64,000 bases of DNA from Collybia mongolica (Eukaryota > Basidiomycota > Agaricomycetes > Agaricales > Clitocybaceae), in the NCBI GenBank assembly GCA_013420905.1, contig JAAXNY010000008.1:1364001-1428000 (forward strand), written 5' to 3'. Made by a program: the position numbers and the translations under genes. Of the stretch, positions 55,401 to 64,000 are shown in pieces. The notes below the pieces were generated by a model. That model was not told the DNA's origin and ran no database searches. It saw only the letters and a list, made by a program, of their open reading frames with translations. Position 1 is the first letter of the stretch, and each line of letters opens with the position of its first letter.

Positions 55401-57937
55401 TTAATCCAATCAAACTTCGGGGAACGAGGGCCAAGCTTGTTCTTGGTGCAAACATCGAAATCTTGTCACACGAAGTACCCCAAGACTCAAAGCTTCTCCG
55501 TGGTCTACCTGCGAAGCTTGTGGGGATATCCACCGTGGGCGTTTCTCTGTGCCTCGATAAAGAAGGTCCCTACACCGAAATTATAGTACCAGAGGCATTC
55601 CCACCAGGTAGCATTATGATCTTCGAAACCCAACGTCAAGAATATGATCCCTCCCTCGATGCTTTCTGCTCCTTTGGGGTTCAGCAAGCATTCGGTGGTC
55701 TGGACCTGGTAGATCTGAATGTTATCCTATATCGCGCTGACGGGGAAGAACGCGATGCAACTGAAGGTCAATTTGGGGTGTATGACGTTCCAGGACTCGG
55801 GAAAATGGTGTACTGTGGGCTGGAAGGCTGGATGCATCCCCTAAGACACATCATGCGGTACAATGACCTGGGCCATCCTCTTTGCACACACCTCCGGGAA
55901 GGAAGCTGGGCGTTTGACTATATTCATGAACGTCTTTCTCAGTACGTTATTTGGTATATGGACGTTCATTATTTTTCACTATGTTTCACCAGTCAACTCG
56001 GAACATTCCCGAGGTTATCAAAGCCTGCGCAGTGGTTGAGGGAACGTTCAGAACGCATCAAAGCCCACGTTCCCAATTTTATGCGTCCCAAGTACTTCGC
56101 ACTTATTATATCTGAGGCCTACAAAGCTGCCCGCCGCTCCGCCGTTGAACAGTTTTCCAGTTTTGTTGTTTCGGGACATGCATTCACCCATGACCTTGCT
56201 ATGTGTGCTGTCCAGATGCACGGCTTAGTAAAGTCAGCGTCCCTCGATCCTAGCTTGGCTACTCCCTCACTGGCTGCCGGTCTTCCTCATTTCACCACAG
56301 GTTGGGCGAGGTGTTGGGGTCGAGATGTGTTCATTTCTCTCAGAGGTCTTTTCCTAACGACTGGTAACTTTGAAGGTGCCAAGAAACACATCCTGACCTT
56401 TGCGTCGACTTTAAAGCACGGTCTGATACCAAATTTATTAGACTCGGTCCGAAACCCCCGGTGAGCGTTTAGGATGAATCATTATTCGGTCCTTTCTAAT
56501 ATGTACCTACCAATAGTTACAATTCTCGTGATTCGCCATGGTGGATGCTGCAAAACATCCAGGATTATGTGGAGATTGCACCAAACGGCCTCTCAATTTT
56601 GACTGAGCCTGTAAAACGCAGGTTCCCAAAAGACGACACATGGGTTCCATGGGACGATTCTCGGGCCTATTCGTATTCCACCACAATGGCTGAAATCATC
56701 CAGGAAGTCCTTCAGCGCCATGCTGAGGGTATTCACTTCAGAGAGTACAATGCCGGATCCAATTTAGACGTGCAAATGACTGACAAGGGTTTCGATGTCG
56801 ATATTTTCGTTGACTGGAAAACCGGGTTCATATATGGTGGTAATCAGTACAACTGTGGGACTTGGATGGACAAGATGGGTGAGTCAGAGAAAGCAGGGAC
56901 CAAGGGCATTCCTGGGACCCCTAGGGATGGAGCCCCCGTGGAAATAACGGGACTGCTCAAGAGCACCCTGAGGTGGCTCAATGAATTGTCGAAAGCTGGC
57001 AAATTCCCCTTTAATGGTGTTCATGCAAGGGGTGAGCAGTATTTTGAATACTTATCACATAATTAACCTCCGAAACAAACACCAAGTTGACGGGCGGGAA
57101 AGGCTCGTCACGTACAAGGAATGGTCTGACCTGATACATGCGTCATTTGAGAAATGTTATTATGTACCCCTTCGTGAGTCCAACCCCATAAGTGTTGCCA
57201 GCGTCTCATTTGCCTCTTAGAAACCTCCGAAGACGCGGGCCACAATGTTAACCCTATTCTCATTAATCGCAGAGGTATTTACAAGGACGTTTATGGAACT
57301 GGTACTGGAAGAGAGTGGTCAGACTACCAGTTCCGACCCAACTTCCCGATAGCTATGACAGTTGCTCCCGAGTTATTCGATGTTAACCACGCACTTGTTG
57401 CTTTGAAATTGGCCGATAGGGTTCTCCGGGGACCGCTGGGAATGAAGACGTTGGACCCCATAGATCTCCAATATCGACCCACGTACGACAACTCCAATGA
57501 TTCGACTGATCCTGCTGTTGCAAAAGGTCTTAACTATCACAACGTTTGTTTTTATGACCGCGGAGAACTCTTTAACGAAGATGCCGACATCGGTTTTTTT
57601 TTTCGTAGGGTCCGGAGTGGGGCTGGCCTTTGGGTTATTTCCTTCGCGCATATCTTCATTTTGCAACACGTAAAGAAAGTGGTGAAGTAAGTTTTATGTC
57701 ATATCAGGAAGGAACTATTTTCATTCACAGCAACAGGATGTAAAGAAAACGTTGTCCCACTTGCATGGAATCTTGCTTGGTCCCCGTCATTACATTCAAA
57801 CCAACCCTTGGGCTGGGATCCCGGAGCTGACCAATGAGAGCGGACAACTCTGTGTCGACTCGTGTCCTACCCAGGCGTGGAGTGCAAGTACCCTGCTGGA
57901 CTTCTTAGAAATTGTACACAAGAATTATAGCGTGTAG
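52480..57937 (+). CDS. GDB1: Glycogen debranching enzyme (4-alpha-glucanotransferase / amylo-1,6-glucosidase)
   Basis: This bifunctional cytosolic enzyme moves maltotriosyl units and then hydrolyses the alpha-1,6 stub, completing glycogen breakdown. Fourteen exons close to 1587 residues: 52480-52704, 52762-52907, 52958-53529, 53582-54167, 54220-54731, 54786-55192, 55252-55348, 55401-55941, 55993-56460, 56517-57031, 57087-57173, 57221-57543, 57609-57686, 57731-57937. The transferase half has [56 protein letters not shown] (nucleophile Asp) and [13 protein letters not shown] (acid Glu). The glucosidase half has [54 protein letters not shown] and [15 protein letters not shown]. Intron 3 begins GC. 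The exon 5 acceptor could also be 10 bases earlier. Size and order fit the family. Confidence 0.96.
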
Positions 57938-58146
57938 AGATTGAAGCTAGGGCTCTCTTTAGTAGACTGTCATTTTACATAGATTGTTGTTGGCATTGTA
58001 ATATGGTGTACAAAGTTTATTATCACACGACCATGGTCAAGACCCGCTAGTTTAAATAAAAGGACATACTGGGATGGGTCTTCACCAAGAGTGCGCGCAG
58101 ACACATGTGACATGTGACACTGGGGAAAATAGCTTGCTTTGGCACA

Positions 58147-59586
58147 CAAGAGGTGTCAGATCTTCCGATCCTGAATCCCAATTTGGATGTCGGTGATGTC
58201 CGAAGAACGGCAGGACGGCAAGCCATCAACCAAATCAACTCAGCTAGCTTCGGCATGAGCTTGGCAACCCTCACTGTTGACAGAAAGTGTATTTGAGTTG
58301 TGTCTCGAGTGCAGAAAAAATTCTATTAGTACTTATATTAGATGTAAGCCATAGAACACAAGAAAGATATGTAGTATGATGAATAAGGGAAATAATAGGC
58401 ATGATAATATATAGTGGGGAGGGGCAATGATTACCTACTCCACATTCATAATACTAGTAAATGAATGACAAATTTGGAGGGATTTTGTGACCCACCCAAT
58501 ATTTCATGTTTGGGAGCACATTCTCATGAGATAAAACATGTCAAGCTAGTGGAAATTGAAGGACAGTATATGTGAAAGAGTTCCTGTCTTGTTTTGAGTT
58601 CTATAGAGCACTGCATCAATGAGAATTTAATTATTTTCCATGGGGGTGTAGTTTTGAGCTGGGTTTCAAATAACATGTTTCCATATTCGGCTCACTGCTG
58701 ATTAGATTTGGTATGTAATTTAGTGACTTGATGTATCTAGGCTATCTAAATTTCAGACCACAGGCAAGGTAACAGACAACAGTGCACCATCACTGACATC
58801 TTCCTTGGTCACAATACAGCTTAACTTCCTTGATCAATCCTACATGAATTTTCAGGGGCAAGAGGGTTTTTGTGGTGGATTTTTTGATTTTTTTGTTTTC
58901 TCCTTTACAGGCCCAAAAAACATATGCAATTTTGATGAATCTTGAAAAATATGAGGGAATCAAAAAATCCACCACAAAGACCCTCTCTAGGCAAATATTT
59001 TGAACAACTTTTACTATTAGACCAATCCATTATCTTGAGCCACCAGTGATGTGGGTCACCAAATAGTGCTTTTCCAGGCCTGACAAACAACTATAAACAG
59101 AGCAAAAATAACCTGCAATTGCCCCTCCCCATATATAGCATGGTACACTTATAAGACAGTAGTGCCAACTCAAAAAGACATCTAAGCTATCCTTGTGAGG
59201 AACAGTAGAAGATGGATACTGCAAAGAGATCAGATGTCAAGAAAGGAAGCATCCTTTTTGAGTGGTGCAGTGGAAGGTACAGAGGGAGTACAAATAGTGG
59301 GTGTGGGCTGAGGTAAACCACATGCAATCTATATACAGACCATTGTAGGAATGATATCTTGGGGTAGGCATGTTAATGAGCTTAGAATCAAGAAAAATGT
59401 GTCCAACATTGTTGAGATAATGTCAAGGCTGCATGTCCAATGTAAAAATTTCACTTACTTAGTTGAGGTGTAGTCATCTGATGCTGTTTGCCAACACAAC
59501 CCACAACAGTTTCCTTATTTGGGGGAGGGGGGGGGGGAGGGGGGCTCAGCTATGATGTCCAGGATTGGAAGATCTGACACCTCTTG
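58147..59586. mobile_element. Non-autonomous hAT-like element with 8-bp target duplication
   Basis: The ends carry CAAGAGGTGTCAGATCTTCC in inverted orientation (58147-58166 and 59567-59586), with further matching bases inward. The 8-mer TTGGCACA flanks both ends perfectly (58139-58146, 59587-59594). The 1440 bp contain no transposase. A near-perfect internal inverted repeat lies around the middle (58861-58888 with 58961-58987), and a weaker pair (GGGGAGGGGCAAT) near 58419 and 59113. A G-only run of about 12 lies near 59527-59538. Confidence 0.85.
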
Positions 59587-59594
59587 TTGGCACA

Positions 59595-60301
59595 GGCTCC
59601 AGAAACCATCCTAAATTCTTCAATTTCCAGTTCCCACCACTTCCAAATCTCCCCTTACCAGCCCCCCAAGTCTAAAAACCCTGCATACCTCTAACCCCCA
59701 ACCTTCCCAAGTTCCCAGCACCCCATATATCCAACTTTTCAAATGTCCCAATACCCAGGTTTGCTGGTTCTCAGATTTAAATTTCCTCTAATTTCTACAT
59801 TCACTAGTTTTCCAAATTTCCTGTTTTACAATTTTGAAATCTCTAAATTCTCCAATTCTCCACCCTCTGAATTCTGTTAATATCCACTTTCTACTAAATA
59901 TCCAAATGCCCAGGTTCTACTGATTCTCAGTTTTTCTCCAACCCTCTAACACAGCACAAAGCTGTGAATTGTGCTTATGGGATTATCCAAGAACTATTCA
60001 AATAGTCCTGTGATTTTTCTCACATAAGTTGTTGAATACCCCCATAAGCAAATCTTGAGCAAATGACAGATAACTCTCCCATTACCATGACATTGCACTC
60101 AGATATTGTACACATTGTCTTCATGCATTTCTTTTGCAAAATCATGCCCAGCCTATTTATATACTATGCTTCAAAATCTCTTATAGTGTCCTAGCTGTCA
60201 TTGCTCGACAAGTGCTGATACAAAAGATGTCATTGCAAAGCAGACAAGCACCCGTTGCTATCTACACCACAGCACAACTCCCTCCTACATCTCGAACACT
60301 A
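59595..60301. other. C/T-rich then AT-rich spacer, no gene seen
   Basis: 59600-59960 is strongly biased to CCA and TTCCAA motifs in the plus strand. No frame or known repeat is recognised. Confidence 0.4.
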
Positions 60302-61548
60302 TGTCGCAAAGTTCACCAATTCAAGCAAGCACCAGCTCACAGATTTCCAGTACTACAACATTGAGATGACCCCAAGTCCAAGCAATAACCAATAGCGCAG
60401 TCATCCTGAAACTGAATAAGCAGAGCAATGAGCTTGATACCCAGCAGATTGAAATTGTGGACCTTAAAGAGTATGTTGCAAGCCTTGAGCAGGACATTGT
60501 GGCATTAGAAGAGAGGGAGACAACACGCACAAATTTGTTAAAAACCATGATAAAGACGGTCTGGAATCTGGAGTGTCAATTTGAGGTGTTTAACAAGGCA
60601 GTCACAGGTTTGTTGGATAAGAACAGGGAGGAGTCCAGCTCAGAGAGTAGCGAAGGGGAAGCTGACATCACGCTGGTGGAGAAAGAAAAGATAGAGACCA
60701 GCCTAACAGCATACACTGACCCAAGTTTCAAGGTGAGCCCTATATCCCATCAGTTGTAAATTTATGCACTAAAAGAGACATAGGAACTCACGTGATACAC
60801 ATTCTCCCACAAGCTTGATATCTCAAGGCTCCTCCCGGAGAAACTACCATGGTATCCCAATAATCCTGATCACGCTACATGGCTGAGAATCACTGGCACC
60901 GAAGAACCAGTGGAACAATTCTGCTGGGACAAAGCATGGGAGCATGATGATAATTACTGCACTATTCAAAACATTGTGGCATATATGAGGCAACATGATG
61001 ATAGTCTTGTTCCAGGTGCATATTCAGCGATGCAGTCCATCAGCAAGGAAGATTTTGAACAGCAAGTAGTTAATAAGTTCTTAAGTTTGCAGAAAGGGAT
61101 TCGTGAGGCAGGAATCTTGAACACCAAGAACAAGCGCATCATCGTACAAAGGGCTGCAGATGTGGATGACAGCAATGACAATGGTATACTGCCAGTTCTG
61201 AAGTCCGAGGCCACTGAGAAGAAAAACAAGACAGGAATTATAACCAGCAGGGCTGGCGGGGTGAGTTATTGCATACTCATCACATGAGTAAACTCAAACT
61301 GGATTATACACCAGAAATTGAAGGTTAGGATGAGAAAACATGTGAACATGCCAACAGGTTCGAAATACTGAAATGCAAAATATGATCATGTGTTTGCAGT
61401 GAAAATTATGTCCGATGACGAAGACCAGATTGACAATGAGGGTAATAAGACTGGCTTATACATATCATATGCACTGCTGTATCACAGTAAAGGAGTAAGT
61501 TATTCTCCAGGAGAAATAAATTTACAACTGACATTGGAGCGGCACTAG
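60302..61548 (+). pseudogene. Decayed unrecognised gene with coiled coil, 3' end lost
   Basis: From ATG at 60302 (MSQSSPIQASTSSQISSTTT) the frame meets a TGA at 60365-60367, where CGA would suit. It continues as a coiled coil (QIEIVDLKEYVASLEQDIVA, LEERETTRTNLLKTMIKTVW) and an acidic segment. A likely intron runs from 60736, after SFK, to about 60820. The next exon reads LPWYPNNPDHATWLRITGTE and ends KTGIITSRAGG at 61260. Another stretch, KYDHVFAVKIMSDDEDQIDN, appears after a frame change at 61380-61480. Similarity to this reading stops where Copia-1 leader sequence begins at 61555. I do not recognise the family. Its place next to a Helitron suggests a captured or mobile-element-associated gene. 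Confidence 0.5.
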
Positions 61549-61554
61549 TTGATT

Positions 61555-61744
61555 GACTTGGGTGGAGTGGGCCAACACACTGTGTGGCAGGTACTTGTTC
61601 TTTATTTCTTTTCTTAGGAGAAATAAGTCCATTCCACATTCAGGAAGTTGTAAATGACTAGAAACAATGTAGATGATAGTTTATAGAGGTCATGTGACCC
61701 TGGGAAAATGTTACCAAGCAAACAAGCAATGCCTGTGCACAAAA
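61555..61744. repeat. Copy of the Copia-1 leader junction
   Basis: About 190 bp match the reverse complement of 7694-7884, including 25-30 bases that lie beyond the apparent end of Copia-1 in plus-strand gag. No Copia coding sequence follows on either side. Confidence 0.8.
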
Positions 61745-61777
61745 ACCATCAGAACTTACTTTTCCCAGGATCATGGA

Positions 61778-62419
61778 CACTAAATGAGCATTCAGATTGT
61801 TGTCATGTATTTGGTATGCTTATGTGATGGAATAGATCATGTGACATATGTCAATATATAGAGAATTTAATCCTCTTTGTATTTCAGGTAAATATAGTAG
61901 TAGTTGTTGATTTTTCCAATGTTTAGGATAATTTCCCACAAGGGTCATGTTTGGTAAGGGTCATTGTTGTTATAAGATGTTTGTTCATCTTTGGTATAAT
62001 ACACAGACCTTCAAAACTAGCTAAATCTAGACATTTCTAATATTTCGCTCAAAATAGACCGTGGGAAAAATGTGCTCAACAAGGAAATTGTAGAGCCATG
62101 TTTGTACATTCCAAACATATAAAAACAAAGTTAATAGCTTTACTGGTTATGGAGAAAATCACAAAATAAATTTTGAAACGCAACGCTTTGAAATATTAGA
62201 TATGCATAATTTGGATGGCATCATCAAAGGCATTATGTAAGCATCCCAAATACATGCAAATTATGTCACAATACTTTGTATTTGTGGAGAAATGCTGTAA
62301 AAAGCCATAAGAGAAGAAAAATCCCATTATGGAAATATTTTCCCGCGGTGTTGAAATATGAATGAATGAATGAATGAATCACCTTTTTGCCCGAAAACTG
62401 GGTTGATAAAGAACTCGTC
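61778..62419. repeat. Dispersed repeat of about 640 bp, copy 2
   Basis: It matches 9809-10449 in the same orientation. Here it directly precedes the Helitron helicase remnant, and a (AATG)n run at about 62360-62379 replaces (AATC)n of copy 1. Confidence 0.8.
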
Positions 62420-64000
62420 TTTAGTAAACTAAAGAACTTGTAACAATTCTTAGAGACTGCAACCCAACTCAGCCTGATGTGCTTTGGAACTCTTTTAAGG
62501 AAAATATCTGTGATGACCTTGAACATATCCTTCATCAAAAAGGAATGTAGAATCCAACCCCTGAACAAATCTATGACTATGGGCTATATTTGATAGACCA
62601 GGAAATATGGAATACCACCAATAAATGTCTGGAAGATTATCCACCTATGCCTCTCCATACAGGTCCTTGGGAACAAATTGAAGGAAACAGACTTTTAGCT
62701 GAGCAGCTGGCATATGATCAATATGAGCAAAGAGCCAAAGCTGATGAGCGGATTCCACTTCTAAATGAGGAACAAAGGGGTGCATTTAACACAATTATTA
62801 ATGCAGTGTTGAATAATCAACCACAAATATTCTTTCTTCATGGTCCAGCAGGAACTGGAAAAACCTATGTTTACAATACAATCTGCTATTACCTACGTGG
62901 CCAAGCTAAAATTGTATTATGTGTGGCATCATCTGGCATTGCTTCTCTTCTTTTGATGGGTGGAAGAACAGCACATTCAAGATTTAAAATTCCATTGGAC
63001 ATGTTTGAAGGGCAGACATGTTCTGTTTCCAAGGGGACTCACCTGGCAGAACTCCTTGCCAAGGTAAAGATAATCTGTTACTATAATTATATTGCCTACT
63101 AATTAACTTAATCACATGAAAGGTTGATCTCATCATCTGGGATGAAGTACCAATGCAAGATTGCTTTTGCCAGGAAGCTGTTGACCTTACCATGAAAGAT
63201 ATTTGAAATAATAATCAGCCATTTGGAGGTTTTACTGTTGTGTTTGGTGGTGACTTCCAACAGATACTACCTGTAGTTCCAAGAGGTGGTCGTGAACAAA
63301 CTATTGGTCAATCCATTCAGCGTTCACGTATCTGGGCAAATATTCAAATTATCCACTTGAAAGTGAATATGAGGCTGGACAATGCTACTGAAGAAGAAAG
63401 ACAGTTTGCAGGATGGCTCTTAGATATTGGCCATGGTCAACATACAGGTGCAGATGCATCAATCACACTTCCAGATAATATGAGGTGTGGTGATGATGCT
63501 ACCCATCTTATCAACTCAATTTACCCTGGCATCAATATATTAGATACTTCTGATGACAATGATCAATACTTTCTAAATTGCACAATTCTTACTAGCCGTA
63601 ATAATGATATGGAAGCCATAAACAAACAAATACTAGACCAGGTCCCTGGGGAATCACAAATATATATGAGTGCTGATTCTGTCCAAATAGAACAAGGAGT
63701 AGATGGTGAATTTAACTATCCAGTGGAATACCTCAATTCAATCAATGTATCAGGAATGCCTCTGGCAAGGCTAGAACTCAAAATTGGGGTACCAATCATG
63801 ATCTTAAGGAATCTAGATCCTTCTCAAGGATTGTGTAATGGAACCCAAGCAATGATTACCCACTTCTCATCTAGGGTACTTGAAGTCAGGATCCTAGGTG
63901 GAGATCATGCTGGAAAGACAGCCTTCATTCCTAGAATAACAATTAGCCCTCTTCAGGTGAACTTCCTTTCAAGCTATGTCGCAGGCAATTTCCAGTCCGT
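62420..64000 (+). pseudogene. Helitron RepHel, PIF1-type helicase part, open at right edge
   Basis: Helitrons move by rolling-circle replication with a Rep nuclease fused to a PIF1-like 5'-3' helicase. Seen here: VLWNSFKENICDDLEHIL, a stop (TAG near 62548), IYDYGLYLIDQEIWNTTNKC, then LLNEEQRGAFNTIINAVLNN and the Walker A motif FFLHGPAGTGKTYVYNTICY. After an apparent 58-nt intron (63064-63121) come VDLIIWDEVPMQ (Walker B), FTVVFGGDFQQILPVVPRGG and LTSRNNDMEAINKQILDQVP. A TGA at 63204-63206 lies in the frame, where Arg (CGA) is usual. The Rep domain is absent: upstream is unrelated repeat sequence. The window ends inside the helicase (FIPRITISPLQ and beyond), so terminal sequences cannot be judged. 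Confidence 0.85.

Noticed and set aside
59521..59545. Long G run as a possible telomere-like or origin element
   Set aside because: It is a simple homopolymer inside the hAT-like element without repeat units.
1..64000. tRNA, rRNA, CRISPR arrays, operons, bacterial-type ribosome binding sites
   Set aside because: None were seen, and the gene structure is eukaryotic, so prokaryotic features are not expected.

Overview
The window looks like the nuclear genome of a basidiomycete fungus, most likely an Agaricomycete. Its genes are cut into many exons by 45-60 nt introns with GT-AG (twice GC-AG) borders. The proteins read as fungal: p24 cargo receptor, Sgf73, Taf10, Rpc53/RPC4, Brf1, mitoferrin, glycogen debranching enzyme and a Zn2Cys6 regulator. 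The repeats are Copia, Gypsy chromovirus, LINE, hAT-like and Helitron elements. No species can be named from the sequence alone.

Layout. (1) 1-1390: the 3'-truncated start of a p24/emp24 gene (minus) and a divergent small unrecognised gene (plus). (2) 2316-29998: a block of retrotransposons nested in one another. An old plus-strand Copia (LTRs 2316-2530 and 29784-29998, partial gag) seems to enclose a minus-strand Copia (2944-7854), a 5'-truncated LINE (9041-9655), a TIR element (11445-12704) and an old CpG-poor Gypsy. That old Gypsy is itself split by a young Gypsy with indistinguishable LTRs (13396-19486, TSD CTGCG) and by another Copia (22109-27067, TSD TTCTC). (3) 30445-31000: a short hAT-like MITE. 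(4) 31600-57937: the gene-rich core. In order: SGF73 (minus), a FAD monooxygenase (plus), TAF10 (minus), a Zn2Cys6 factor (plus), RPC4 (minus), a xanthine/hypoxanthine phosphoribosyltransferase-like gene (plus), BRF1 (minus), a solo Copia LTR, mitoferrin (plus) and glycogen debranching enzyme (plus). (5) 58147-64000: an hAT-like non-autonomous element, a decayed unrecognised gene, two pieces of repeat also found in the left block, and a damaged Helitron PIF1-type helicase running off the right edge.

The genes do not form a pathway. Several serve transcription: SGF73 and TAF10 (SAGA; TAF10 also TFIID), RPC4 (RNA polymerase III) and BRF1 (TFIIIB). Coding exons were joined by hand from conserved protein sequence and reading-frame arithmetic. 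The joins are predictions, but for most genes every exon phase closes exactly.

The most notable observations are very small exons (7, 10, 11, 13 and 13 nt), two GC-AG introns, a young Gypsy already carrying two probable CGA-to-TGA nonsense changes, a conserved GGGTTTT frameshift heptamer at the Gypsy gag-pol border, and repeat-pair relationships between the two ends of the window.
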